From JANMES01 sp038229715 (GTDB taxonomy: Bacteria > Planctomycetota > Phycisphaerae > Tepidisphaerales > Tepidisphaeraceae), in contig JBBROD010000049.1 of NCBI GenBank assembly GCA_038229715.1, positions 1 to 35,641 of the forward strand: a DNA stretch of 35,641 nucleotides, read 5' to 3'. Under the pieces are notes generated by a model, which made no database searches, was not told the DNA's origin, and saw nothing but the letters and a program-made list of their open reading frames with translations. Of the stretch, positions 1 to 7,172 are shown one piece after another; position 1 is the first letter of the stretch; each line of letters starts with the position of its first letter. The position numbers and the translations under genes are program-made.

Positions 1-1
1 C

Positions 2-1087
2 ACCGGCGACGGCCCCGACCCGCTCGGCCTGTACCCCAACGTCCGCGAGCTCCCCAGGGGTGGACCGCCGTTCCACCCGCGATGCACGAAGCGGTACGTC
101 GCCTTCATCCCCAACCTGGCGACGGCGGAGGAGAAGCAGGCCGGGAAGCTCAAGTCGCATGAGCGTGAGCTGCTAGGCAAGTCGCCTGGTGAAGCACAGC
201 GAAAATTCCAGGAATCACAACCGATGACGGCAGCAGCACGTGATCCTGCCGCCGTCAAGGCTGGGCCGGCGGTTGCAAACCAAGCAACTCCCCCGATCTC
301 TTCGGGCGGAAGCTGGCCTCGCGGTCAGGATGGCGGACCTTTGCCAGCTCGAAGTGTACCACCCTCGGATCATCCGGTTGCAGAGGAACTGCGGCGATAC
401 GCCGGCGCTGATGACATTATTACAGTGATCAAGAATCAGCCAAACCTCAGCGTCGAGCAGCTCGCCACGAGCTTAGGCAATGGCAACCGACCGGGCATTG
501 CACTCCATCCATCGAAACCGGCGGCCATTTCTGCATCTGGATTAAATAGCTCGCAGATCAAGCATTTTGAAAAGGACACACAAGCAGGTGCAGAGACCCT
601 TTCACGGTTGATGCCTGACGCCGGCGGATTTGCGGTAAGAATTGATCCGCTACCCATCAACTCGGACGATCGGCCGGGCTTCCTTCGCGAACCTAATGGA
701 ACCTTTTCCATCAAATCACAATTCTACGGTCGCAAAGCTCAGGTGTTTCACGAGTTCGGACACTTACTGGAAACCGACCCCGCGCGGCTGAAGGCTGCCA
801 AAGAGTTTCTCACTTTTCGCGTCGGCACGGAAAAGGCCATAAAAATGGCCGAAGTATTTGGCGACCGCTACGATTCCTGGGAGACGGCCCGGGGTGACGA
901 CTTCTTGAAGCTTTTCCCGAAATACCCGAATCTCGGTTACTACGTGGGCAAGGATTATGGCGTGGAACTCCACACGGAGGTTATCTCATCCGGGCTACAA
1001 TTACTGGCCACTTCGCCCTCGAAGTTTTTAGAAACAGATGTGGAGTTTTTCAAGTTCATCATCCGCGTGCTGAGGAGAGACCTATGA
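2..1087 (+). CDS. MuF-type phage minor head protein with C-terminal HExxH domain (5' partial)
   Basis: The frame is open from the first base, so the gene begins upstream of the window. The first 40 residues contain PRGGPPFHPRCTKRYVAF, which resembles the end of the Mu gpF/SPP1 gp7 head-morphogenesis domain (PPFHPxC). A low-complexity Pro/Ala/Ser stretch follows (about 224-390). The last 230 residues then carry VFHEFGHLLE, an HExxH zinc-binding motif at 749-763, and a later GVELHTEV that could give a third acidic ligand. This layout fits phage MuF polymorphic toxins, where a variable toxin domain follows the head domain. The DNA is visibly richer in A+T from about 410 onward than in the first 200 bases, consistent with a swapped-in module. 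An internal ATG at 224 exists but would cut off the head domain. The toxin role is inference. Confidence 0.72.
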   Translation, partial: TGDGPDPLGLYPNVRELPRGGPPFHPRCTKRYVAFIPNLATAEEKQAGKLKSHERELLGKSPGEAQRKFQESQPMTAAARDPAAVKAGPAVANQATPPISSGGSWPRGQDGGPLPARSVPPSDHPVAEELRRYAGADDIITVIKNQPNLSVEQLATSLGNGNRPGIALHPSKPAAISASGLNSSQIKHFEKDTQAGAETLSRLMPDAGGFAVRIDPLPINSDDRPGFLREPNGTFSIKSQFYGRKAQVFHEFGHLLETDPARLKAAKEFLTFRVGTEKAIKMAEVFGDRYDSWETARGDDFLKLFPKYPNLGYYVGKDYGVELHTEVISSGLQLLATSPSKFLETDVEFFKFIIRVLRRDL

Positions 1088-1344
1088 GCCTGGGCTGGGT
1101 TGATTTCGTGAAGGATGGAAAGCCGCTGATCGCAACCTTAAATGGGGCCGGTGAGTGGGAGTGCTCCGATCAAGCAGTCGCCCGCATATTAGCGGAAGAA
1201 TGCTCGATGGATGATTACACGGCGGCGCACGGCCGGCCCGGCGTATCACATATCCTCCGTGCTGCCGAGTTGCTCGACGGCGTTCCTCAATTGAAAGAAA
1301 AAGGGGGCAATGATGCCCGACCCAATGACCCGAGTGCAGGCTAA
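1084..1344 (+). CDS. Small protein overlapping the MuF gene; possible immunity partner
   Basis: This gene encodes 86 residues. Its ATG lies in an ATGA overlap with the stop of the HExxH protein, so the two are probably translationally coupled. I recognise no domain. The protein is acidic in the middle (ILAEECSMDDY) and has no signal peptide or membrane segment, so it should be cytoplasmic. In toxin modules the gene directly after the toxin is often the antidote; its position makes that a reasonable guess, but nothing in the sequence proves it. Its 3' end overlaps the next gene by 35 bp. Confidence 0.6.
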   Translation: MSLGWVDFVKDGKPLIATLNGAGEWECSDQAVARILAEECSMDDYTAAHGRPGVSHILRAAELLDGVPQLKEKGGNDARPNDPSAG

Positions 1345-1693
1345 ACGCCCTCCCGACCTTTTCGATCTTCTCTCGCCCCCGGCGCCGCTGAGCACTCAGC
1401 AGCTCGGCCGAGTTGCCGCCTCCAGGTCCGCGGCCGGGCGGTACCAGCGGATCACGGAACTGCTTACCGAGCGCGGCCCGCTCGCCGGCTGGCAGATCGC
1501 CGAGGCGATCGGCTGCCAGCTACACCAGGTGAGCGGCCGGCTGACCGAAATGCGAGAGCAGGGCCTCATCGAGAAAACCGGCGAACGCGCGAAGAATCTC
1601 CGCACCGGCGTCGGCGGGGAAGTGGTTCGCATTTGTTCACAATCCACTGAATTTAACCCTCGGGAAATTTCTGGCGCGCAGGAGACTATATAG
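1310..1693 (+). CDS. Winged helix-turn-helix protein
   Basis: This gene encodes 127 residues. The central part (about 44-90), ITELLTERGPLAGWQIAEAI followed by GRLTEMREQGLIEKTG, reads as a winged helix: helix, turn, recognition helix, then a beta-wing ending in EKTGERA. Such domains occur in phage regulators and replication accessory proteins that test DNA for a partner or site. A purine-rich AAGGGGG at 1301-1307 sits just before the ATG. The gene lies between the MuF module and a DNA methyltransferase, so a phage regulatory role is likely. The exact target is unknown. Confidence 0.6.
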   Translation: MMPDPMTRVQAKRPPDLFDLLSPPAPLSTQQLGRVAASRSAAGRYQRITELLTERGPLAGWQIAEAIGCQLHQVSGRLTEMREQGLIEKTGERAKNLRTGVGGEVVRICSQSTEFNPREISGAQETI

Positions 1694-1708
1694 ATATGGT
1701 CGCTTGGA

Positions 1709-2458
1709 ATGGGCAACTCGACGCAACGTCGAAACGAACGCTGCCGGCTGATGCAGGGCGACTGCATCGAGCTGATGGCGACGTTGCCGGCCAAGTCGGT
1801 CCAGGCGGTAGTGACCGATCATCCCTACGGGTCAACCGACTGCCATTGGGATCAGCGGGTCGATCTTCGGCGGTGGTGGGAAGAAGTCGATCGAGTCGCC
1901 ACCGAGACGGCCGTGATCGTATGCTTCGCTGCCCAGCCGTTCGCCACGGATCTGATCAATTCCAACCGCAAGGCATTTCGGTACGAGCTGGTCTGGGACA
2001 AGCTGCAGGCGGTGGGATTCCTGAACGCCAATCGGCAACCATTGCGGGTTCACGAGCTGCTGATGATCTTCTGCCGGCGGCCGGGAAAGTCGGTCTACCA
2101 GCCGCAGTTCACCTCCGGCAAGCCGTACGTGTCCAAGCTCAAAGCCAACCGCACGACAATCTACCGATCACACGGCGCGCGGCTCACTGTGAATACCGGC
2201 ACTCGACACCCGACGTCGATCCTGCGATTTGCGAAGCCCGGCCGCGGTCGAATCCATCCGACCGAAAAGCCCGTCCCGTTGCTCACCTGGGCGATCAATT
2301 CCTACACCACGAGCTGCATGACCATACTCGATCCATTCATGGGGTCGGGCTCCAACGGCGAGGCAGCCTTCCGGCGTGGCCGGCGGTTCATCGGGATCGA
2401 GCGAGATCCGGCGATCTTCCAAGCAGCTGCCGCGCGGCTTCACGCCTTTCGAGCGTAG
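1709..2458 (+). CDS. Beta-class DNA (adenine-N6 or cytosine-N4) methyltransferase
   Basis: This gene encodes 249 residues. Catalytic motif IV comes first, as TDHPYG near residue 37, followed by the target-recognition part. Motif X-like HPTEKPVPLLTWAI and the SAM-binding motif I LDPFMGSGSNGEAA come near the C-terminus. That order is the permuted beta class of amino-methyltransferases. The usual D-P-P-Y is D-H-P-Y here, an unusual change in the catalytic loop. No restriction endonuclease is visible beside it, so an orphan phage methyltransferase protecting phage DNA is the likeliest role. The start could also be the ATG at 1751, which keeps all motifs. A TATATA box and AGGAG lie about 10-30 bp upstream. 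Confidence 0.85.
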   Translation: MGNSTQRRNERCRLMQGDCIELMATLPAKSVQAVVTDHPYGSTDCHWDQRVDLRRWWEEVDRVATETAVIVCFAAQPFATDLINSNRKAFRYELVWDKLQAVGFLNANRQPLRVHELLMIFCRRPGKSVYQPQFTSGKPYVSKLKANRTTIYRSHGARLTVNTGTRHPTSILRFAKPGRGRIHPTEKPVPLLTWAINSYTTSCMTILDPFMGSGSNGEAAFRRGRRFIGIERDPAIFQAAAARLHAFRA

Positions 2459-2459
2459 G

Positions 2460-2485
2460 TCGATCGACCGCCGATGGTCGATCGA
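2460..2485. terminator. Perfect hairpin just after the methyltransferase stop
   Basis: TCGATCGACC (2460-2469) and GGTCGATCGA (2476-2485) form a perfect 10-bp stem with a 6-nt loop, starting two bases after the stop codon. There is no T-run, so it may act as a Rho-aided terminator or an mRNA 3' stabiliser. Confidence 0.4.
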
Positions 2486-2537
2486 ACCGCCTTCGAGGGG
2501 CCTTCTCTTTACCCATCTTCGCGCGCACCTTGCGCGC

Positions 2538-2597
2538 GGCGCGCACCTTTCAATCGGCGATTCCGGGGCGCAACGATGGGGGTTAAAGGTGCGCGCC
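2538..2597. repeat. Perfect 13-nt inverted repeat
   Basis: GGCGCGCACCTTT (2538-2550) is the exact reverse complement of AAAGGTGCGCGCC (2585-2597), with a 34-nt spacer. A direct copy of GCGCGCACCTT also lies just upstream at 2521-2531. It could be a protein-binding site or a terminator at the prophage end. Confidence 0.5.
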
Positions 2598-2847
2598 ATT
2601 CCGAAGTGGCCCGGCAGGGCGGCGCCAGTCGCAAGTCGCGCCGTTTATATGAAAAGCCCGTTCCGCCTCGGAAAAACCGGGCCGATCGTGTCGGATAATC
2701 AAACTAAATCCCGTCTCATCTCGGTTATCCGATTACACTGTCATTGGCCATGAGATTAGATTCCTGGCCAACTACTTTAGACGGGTGGTTGGCGTGGTTT
2801 CGCAGCCGCCACTGGCCCGGTGACACGGGCAAGATTTAGAGGTGCGC
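2598..2847. other. Intergenic stretch at the prophage/host border
   Basis: Together with the two hairpins above, the gap between the methyltransferase and the ketoacyl synthase is 389 bp. It holds one 29-codon frame on the plus strand (2750-2839, starting MRLDSWPTTLDGWLAWF, rich in Trp) that I cannot assign and do not call as a gene. No tRNA, integrase or clear attachment site is seen. Confidence 0.35.
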
Positions 2848-4302
2848 TCACTCGGTCGTCTTCAGTCCCACCACGCCGGTCGCCCCGCCAAAACCTGCTG
2901 CGATGACCATGCTCCTTCGGATCACCCGAGTCGTCGCGTCGTAACCGATTGTGCCCGCCCGAGTGGGTAACGGCTCGTGGGTATGGATGTTTCCGGGAAC
3001 GATTCCCGTTTGATGACTCAGCACATTTAGCGCTGTTGAAACTAAGCCCGAAGCACCCAGAGAATGCCCGATGGCTCCCTTATGGCTATAGATTGTCGGC
3101 GGGTTTACGGGTCGCTGAAGCGAGCAGTCCGCCGAGTTCAGTACCGAATCGATCGCGTTTAGTTCGATTACATCGTTTGATACCGTGCCCGTGGCGTGGG
3201 CGTGGATCAGGTCAACCGGGCGGGCGGTTACGACGGATTGAAGGCAGTGCTTGAGCGTGCCTGCGTTTGCATCGGTGTGCGTGAGATGCGACGCATCGGA
3301 TCCGATGGCGTAGCCGTCGATGATGATTTGGCCCGCGGTTGCTTTTCGACGCTCCAGGCAGATCGCCGCGGCGGCTTCGCTGATGAGGAATCCGCTGCGT
3401 CGCCGATCCATAGGTCGGCAAGGCTCGCCGGGGTTTGCGATCACGCCTAGCCGCTTGAAGCTTTCGATAAACGCCGGGTGCAGGGATGATTCAACGCCGA
3501 CGACGATGACCCGGTCGGCCTCGCCGAGTTGCAGCATCATCGTTGCGCGGATGAGCGCGTGCAGGCTTGATGCACAGGCCGCGCTCAGCGTCAGTCGCGG
3601 ACCGGCGATCCCGAGTTGCTTTGCCAACGCCGTTTGCAGTACCGCCAGGCCATATTCGGGGGTCGATATAATTGATACATTTGATACGGGCCGGATATCC
3701 GGGGCAACCGCTACATCTTCACAGGTCGGAATAAATGGACCAGGCGTTACATCTTCACATTTGGGTTTTGAGGGATTATCGGACGTAGGGCGGCGACTGA
3801 TCTCCCGTGCCGGCTGTTGAGCGAATTCGTCCGGTCGCACAACGACCGGCATGGCGCGCGAATCGACGGGCACAAGCCAATCATCCGCCGGGCCCTTGCT
3901 GGTGCCGACGACGAGCGTAGTTCGCGGATCGTTCGACCAATCGCGATCGCCGAGCGCCTCCCGTGTGACGCGGGTGCCCAACTCGATCAGCCGTTCGAGG
4001 GCGGACACAGCGGCTCCTTCTCCCCAGCGGGGAGAAGGTTGGGATGAGGGGCGAATCGCAGTACGACGAATGCCGCAGGTCGAGCCGAGTCGTAGTCGTT
4101 TCTGCGAACCGATACCTGTTGGAGTTTGGACGTTTCCCCCCTCACCCCAATTCTCTCCCGTGCGGAGCGAGGATGCCAGAGCGCGGCTGTGATCGCGGAT
4201 CGACGCCCCCGCCAGCAGCGCCGCCCACGTCGCCGTCGCCGACTCCCCCACCGGCGTCGCCAGACCCACGCCGGTGATCACGATTTCGGATCGGTCGATC
4301 AT
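2848..4302 (-). CDS. Beta-ketoacyl-ACP synthase (FabF-like) with an in-frame repeat insertion
   Basis: This gene encodes 484 residues, against about 410-420 for the family. The thiolase-fold triad is present: Cys in SAACASSLHAL, His in HAHATGTVSND and His in KGAIGHSLGASG. The enzyme should condense malonyl-ACP with acyl-ACP in fatty-acid or polyketide-type synthesis in the cytoplasm. Much of the extra length comes from about 55 residues after DHSRA that are translated from an inverted-repeat element (4016-4175), giving the tell-tale peptide QPSPRWGEG. A second oddity is an imperfect 12-residue tandem repeat starting CEDV (DNA repeat TACATCTTCACA at 3712 and 3748). No ACP or reductase gene is adjacent. 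A TACAAC box lies 10 nt before the start. Whether the enlarged enzyme still works is unknown. Confidence 0.85.
   Translation of the reverse strand: MIDRSEIVITGVGLATPVGESATATWAALLAGASIRDHSRALASSLRTGENWGEGGNVQTPTGIGSQKRLRLGSTCGIRRTAIRPSSQPSPRWGEGAAVSALERLIELGTRVTREALGDRDWSNDPRTTLVVGTSKGPADDWLVPVDSRAMPVVVRPDEFAQQPAREISRRPTSDNPSKPKCEDVTPGPFIPTCEDVAVAPDIRPVSNVSIISTPEYGLAVLQTALAKQLGIAGPRLTLSAACASSLHALIRATMMLQLGEADRVIVVGVESSLHPAFIESFKRLGVIANPGEPCRPMDRRRSGFLISEAAAAICLERRKATAGQIIIDGYAIGSDASHLTHTDANAGTLKHCLQSVVTARPVDLIHAHATGTVSNDVIELNAIDSVLNSADCSLQRPVNPPTIYSHKGAIGHSLGASGLVSTALNVLSHQTGIVPGNIHTHEPLPTRAGTIGYDATTRVIRRSMVIAAGFGGATGVVGLKTTE
4016..4175. mobile_element. MITE-like inverted-repeat element inside the ketoacyl synthase gene
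   Basis: The left arm (4016-4051: CCTTCTCCCC-hairpin, then GATGAGGGG) matches the reverse complement of the right arm (about 4138-4175: GGGTGAGGGG and GGGAGAG on the minus strand). Each arm can also fold on itself. The inner motif GAAACGTCCAA (minus strand, near 4127-4137) recurs in the rsmD copy. The arms belong to the same family that flanks the DUF559 gene at 9973-10428. Boundaries are approximate. GCGGCT occurs on both sides (4010-4015 and 4183-4188) and might be a target duplication, but weakly. Confidence 0.7.
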
Positions 4303-4338
4303 GCAACCGTGGGTTGTAGCACAGGAATCGGCAGAGAT

Positions 4339-4399
4339 GTAGGGCGGGATAGCAATCCCGCCGCCGGCGTGGTGCGGCGGGACTGCTGTCCCGCCCTAC
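4339..4399. repeat. Paired inverted hairpins (GTAGGGCGGGA family)
   Basis: The left arm 4339-4367 and right arm 4372-4399 are inverted copies beginning GTAGGGCGGGA. Each arm is itself a hairpin (GGCGGGAT-AGCA-ATCCCGCC in the left one). The right end supplies the TAG stop of the minus-strand gene that ends at 4396. Confidence 0.8.
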
Positions 4400-4941
4400 T
4401 TGCTCGCACTACTCAACGGTGATTTAGATATTTCGAACTGAAGGCCGCATTCGGGACACCGCGCAACGCTTGCTCTCAAGTCATAGCTATAACGGCGGCA
4501 GCAGCCCGCTTCCACGGTTCGGCCATGGACAAATCGCATAGCGGAGAAAATAGGATAAATTGCGAACATGCCCAACAGGAACCAGTGCGGCAACATCAAA
4601 ATCTTTGAACTAGATGATTCGTCAGAGCCATACGAAAAGTAGTACCCAAACCCCGCAATGTCTTTCCCATATATGTCGAGTTCTAATTTGCAATTTCCGG
4701 CGACATCGCAGACCGCAACGGGGACCGATTCAAACAGTACGACGGATTTCCTGCGATCGTAGCCTCCAAGCATTCCGCTCAGGTAAAACTCACCGTCCAT
4801 GGAATAAATACCATAGATGCGTTCAAAAGAAATGGTGACCTGATCGCTTGTTAGGGCATCGCTGTGGATTCTGAGAGTTACAACTGCGGCAAATAGACAT
4901 ATGCAAAGAATGTTGAGCCAAGCGGATCGGCATGCCAACAT
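4396..4941 (-). CDS. Membrane protein with degenerate C-terminal zinc ribbon
   Basis: This gene encodes 181 residues. It has an N-terminal hydrophobic segment (NILCICLFAAVV), an extracytoplasmic middle part, a second membrane segment (about 116-135, HWFLLGMFAIYPIFSAM) and a C-terminal ribbon-like tail. Planctomycete proteins of this type end in CxxCGYDLRATPDRCPECG. Here the first knuckle reads CCRRYSYDLR, with Tyr in place of the second Cys, while the second knuckle RCPECG is intact, so metal binding may be weakened. A GGGAG site lies 6 nt before the ATG. The stop codon falls inside a palindromic repeat. The function is unknown. An intact relative lies at 24857-25348. Confidence 0.7.
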   Translation of the reverse strand: MLACRSAWLNILCICLFAAVVTLRIHSDALTSDQVTISFERIYGIYSMDGEFYLSGMLGGYDRRKSVVLFESVPVAVCDVAGNCKLELDIYGKDIAGFGYYFSYGSDESSSSKILMLPHWFLLGMFAIYPIFSAMRFVHGRTVEAGCCRRYSYDLRASVARCPECGLQFEISKSPLSSASK

Positions 4942-4983
4942 GAATCACTCCCGCTGGAGAAAACTACATTGCTACTCCATCGC

Positions 4984-5037
4984 GTAGAGTGCCATTCATC
5001 GCACCAATGCACCATGGTGCCATGAATGCCACCCTAC
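4984..5037. repeat. Paired inverted repeat (GTAGRGTGSCATTCAT family)
   Basis: GTAGAGTGCCATTCAT at 4984-4999 is mirrored by ATGAATGCCACCCTAC at 5022-5037, with further pairing GCACCA/TGGTGC inside. The outer CTAC of the right arm overlaps the TAG stop codon of bioB (5034-5036). Confidence 0.75.
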
Positions 5038-6050
5038 GCCGTCGCCAGCGTCTCCGCTTCACTTAGCGATTTCTCATCCTTAAACGGCGGGCGCATCGTC
5101 AGGCCTAGCGTGTGCAACATCGCCTTGTCCTCGTCGTACGCCGGCGAGCCGACGGCTTTGGTCAGCATGATTTTCGTTTCGCTGCTGAAGATGCTGTTCG
5201 CGCCGGCCAGAAAGCACAGCGCCTGCTCGGCCTCGCTGAGTTTCACCCGCCCCGCTGACAGGCGGACCATGCTGGCGGGGAAGACGATGCGCGTCGTAGC
5301 GACCATGCGGATGATGTCCCACGCGGGCACGTCAAGGTTGTTGGCTAGCGGCGTGCCGGGGACTTTGCTCAGGATGTTGACGGGCACGCTTTCCGGATGC
5401 GGGTTCATCGTGGCCAGCGTGTGCAGCATACTCACGCGGTCGTCGTGGCTTTCGCCGAGGCCGATGATCCCGCCGGAGCAGACGGTGACGTTGGTCTTGC
5501 GGACATTTTCGATCGTGTTTAGGCGATCCTGATACGTGCGGCTGGTGATGATGGTTTCGTAGTATTCCTCGCTGGTGTCGAGGTTATGGTTGTAAGCGTA
5601 CAGGCCGGCCTCATCGAGCTTCCTGGCTTGGTCTTCGGTGAGCATGCCGAGCGTGCAGCAGACTTCCAGGCCCATGGCGTTAACGTCTTTGACCATGTCG
5701 AGGACTTTGTCAAACTGGCTGTTGTCTTTCACTTCGCGCCAAGCCGCGCCCATGCACACGCGGGTGACGCCGGTGTCTTTGGCGCGCTGAGCGATTTCGA
5801 GCACTTCGCATTTGTCCATCAGCGCGGTCGGCTTCACTTCGGTCTGGTAGCGGCTGGACTGGCTGCAGTAGCTGCAGTCTTCCGGGCAGGCACCGGTTTT
5901 GATGTTGATCAGTTTGCAGACTTGCACTTCGCGCGCGTCATTGAACTTGCGGTGCACTTCAGCCGCGCGAAAAACCAGGTCGAGCAACGGCATATCATAA
6001 ATCGCGCGAATCTGGTCGCGGGTCCAGTCGTGACGAATCGCTTCGGGCAT
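5034..6050 (-). CDS. bioB: Biotin synthase
   Basis: This radical-SAM enzyme inserts sulfur into dethiobiotin, the last step of biotin synthesis. The 4Fe-4S cluster motif CPEDCSYC has its cysteines at 55, 59 and 62. The 2Fe-2S side is covered by VCMGAAWR, LEVCCTLG, TVCSGG and the Arg of MVRLSAGR. The length of 338 residues is normal. I start at the ATG at 6050 (MPEAIRHDW); an in-frame GTG five codons upstream is possible. The stop codon coincides with the outer end of a palindromic repeat, so the protein ends exactly where the repeat begins. bioA lies 28 kb away on the same strand, so the pathway genes are split. Confidence 0.95.
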   Translation of the reverse strand: MPEAIRHDWTRDQIRAIYDMPLLDLVFRAAEVHRKFNDAREVQVCKLINIKTGACPEDCSYCSQSSRYQTEVKPTALMDKCEVLEIAQRAKDTGVTRVCMGAAWREVKDNSQFDKVLDMVKDVNAMGLEVCCTLGMLTEDQARKLDEAGLYAYNHNLDTSEEYYETIITSRTYQDRLNTIENVRKTNVTVCSGGIIGLGESHDDRVSMLHTLATMNPHPESVPVNILSKVPGTPLANNLDVPAWDIIRMVATTRIVFPASMVRLSAGRVKLSEAEQALCFLAGANSIFSSETKIMLTKAVGSPAYDEDKAMLHTLGLTMRPPFKDEKSLSEAETLATA

Positions 6051-6092
6051 TTTCTTTTCTCTCACTCAAGATACAGCAATCGCTGCAAAATT

Positions 6093-6169
6093 CGTCATCC
6101 TAAGGTACTCCGAACGATCTAGTCCAATGAGCGTACGGGCTAGATCCTGCGGCGTACCTCAGGATGACG
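6093..6169. repeat. Paired inverted repeat (CGTCATCCTRAGGTAC family)
   Basis: Two 30-nt arms, 6093-6122 and 6140-6169, are inverted copies with about 26 of 30 positions matching (ends CGTCATCCT and AGGATGACG), separated by 17 nt. The element sits between bioB and the small membrane gene upstream of it. Confidence 0.8.
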
Positions 6170-6190
6170 ATGCACGACAAACTCCAGAGC

Positions 6191-6475
6191 CTACTTCTGC
6201 CCAAATGCCCCGGCGATCGGCTGGGTGCCTTTTACTTGCAGGCCCTTGCCCGGCTCGTACAGGAACACGGCGATCTGGCCGGTGCGGTTGTCCAGAATGT
6301 ACAGCCCGTCGCTGCCGCTGGTGACAGAGGCGCTGACGACTTGGTAGTCGCGGTCTTTCACCGCAAAATCAGCCGGTGCCGGCGAGGGGTTGACGAAGAA
6401 CACGGCCGCCAGCAGCGCCATGGCTGAACAGATCAGGGCAAAGATCGTGGCGTTATTAATCTTGTTGTTTTTCAT
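6191..6475 (-). CDS. Small membrane-anchored protein, unknown function
   Basis: This gene encodes 94 residues from the ATG at 6475 (MKNNKINNATIF); an upstream in-frame start at 6517 is less likely because the hydrophobic segment normally comes first. One N-terminal membrane segment (ATIFALICSAMALLAAVFFV) is followed by a soluble domain that ends in GAFGQK. The core YQVVSASVTSGSDGLYILD with NRTGQIAVFLYE resembles the next gene upstream (YLMIPGKVNG, VYVVDTTNGALGAMAYD), so the two look like distant paralogues sharing a strand-turn-strand with a D-x-x-x-G turn. No Shine-Dalgarno site is seen. The function is not recognised. Confidence 0.6.
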   Translation of the reverse strand: MKNNKINNATIFALICSAMALLAAVFFVNPSPAPADFAVKDRDYQVVSASVTSGSDGLYILDNRTGQIAVFLYEPGKGLQVKGTQPIAGAFGQK

Positions 6476-6536
6476 GTGACACGTCGATTCGTTTGATTTT
6501 AATAGTTCGGGCAACACACATCACGCGAGCAGCGGT

Positions 6537-6863
6537 TTACTTGTAGCCGCCGCCCTTAGTAGGAGTGGTGTTGCCAGGCACCGGCGATCCCGCGCCGTAG
6601 ATGCGGTTGAGATCAATCGCGGCCATGGTTTCCATGCGCTTACGCGTATCGTCGTACGCCATTGCGCCCAAGGCGCCGTTGGTGGTATCGACGACATACA
6701 CCACGGTGTAAGGAAGCCCGTTCACCTTGCCGGGGATCATCAGATACTCGCTGGGCCGGCGCGCTTGCGCCTGGGCCGAACTGACCGGGACGGATCGTGC
6801 AACCACGATGGCCGCCAGCAACAGGTTGAGTCCCACCAGGGACCAGAGGAGAGTGGATTTCAT
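6537..6863 (-). CDS. Small membrane-anchored or secreted protein, unknown function
   Basis: This gene encodes 108 residues. An N-terminal signal or anchor (LLWSLVGLNLLLAAIVVA) precedes a short soluble domain containing MIPGKVNGLPYTVVYVVD and a Gly/Pro-rich tail. It resembles the next gene downstream in layout and in its central motif. AAGGAG lies 8 nt before the ATG. It is the middle member of three small membrane genes on the minus strand and is probably co-transcribed with them (gaps of 36 and 61 nt). A role in the envelope is likely; nothing more specific can be said. Confidence 0.6.
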   Translation of the reverse strand: MKSTLLWSLVGLNLLLAAIVVARSVPVSSAQAQARRPSEYLMIPGKVNGLPYTVVYVVDTTNGALGAMAYDDTRKRMETMAAIDLNRIYGAGSPVPGNTTPTKGGGYK

Positions 6864-6899
6864 GGGGCGCTCCTTCGAGAGGTAAAAAAGTCGAGAGTA

Positions 6900-7172
6900 T
6901 TAATCCAAGTGACTGCGCTTCGCATCTTTAAACAGCACGGCCAGCGCAACTAGCGTGACGAAAATCAACATGATCCACGTAAATGCGCTGGAGCCCGCTT
7001 CGGGCAGTCGGACGTTACCGCCGTACCCTTCCAAGCGGCCTTCAAGACTGGCCGATTCGTCCTCGGTCGGCTTGGCCAGCGCCAGCGCGGGTAGGAGCAG
7101 TGGAATCGCCACCGTCGCGACACGGACGTAGAAGCGTAAGCTGTGGTGTTTCAAGTTCATAGACATCATCAT
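6900..7172 (-). CDS. Small protein with signal peptide and C-terminal membrane segment
   Basis: This gene encodes about 90 residues. I chose the ATG at 7172 because it forms an ATGA overlap with the stop of the HYExAFE gene. The N-terminus has a signal-like segment (VATVAIPLLLPALALA, cleavage after ALA). An acidic linker follows, then a C-terminal membrane segment (FTWIMLIFVTLVALAVLF) with a positively charged tail KDAKRSHLD, so the C-terminus faces the cytoplasm. Small bitopic proteins with this FKxAKR tail occur in planctomycetes, but I know no function. It heads the run of three small membrane genes. Confidence 0.6.
   Translation of the reverse strand: MMMSMNLKHHSLRFYVRVATVAIPLLLPALALAKPTEDESASLEGRLEGYGGNVRLPEAGSSAFTWIMLIFVTLVALAVLFKDAKRSHLD

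Noticed and set aside
1696..2586. 296-codon frame on the plus strand over the methyltransferase
   Set aside because: It is a shadow in another frame; the methyltransferase frame at 1709 carries all catalytic motifs.
4016..4175. Assembly error or chimera in the ketoacyl synthase
   Set aside because: The same element with the same arms and inner motif occurs in rsmD and around DUF559, and both reading frames stay open, so a real repeat is more likely.
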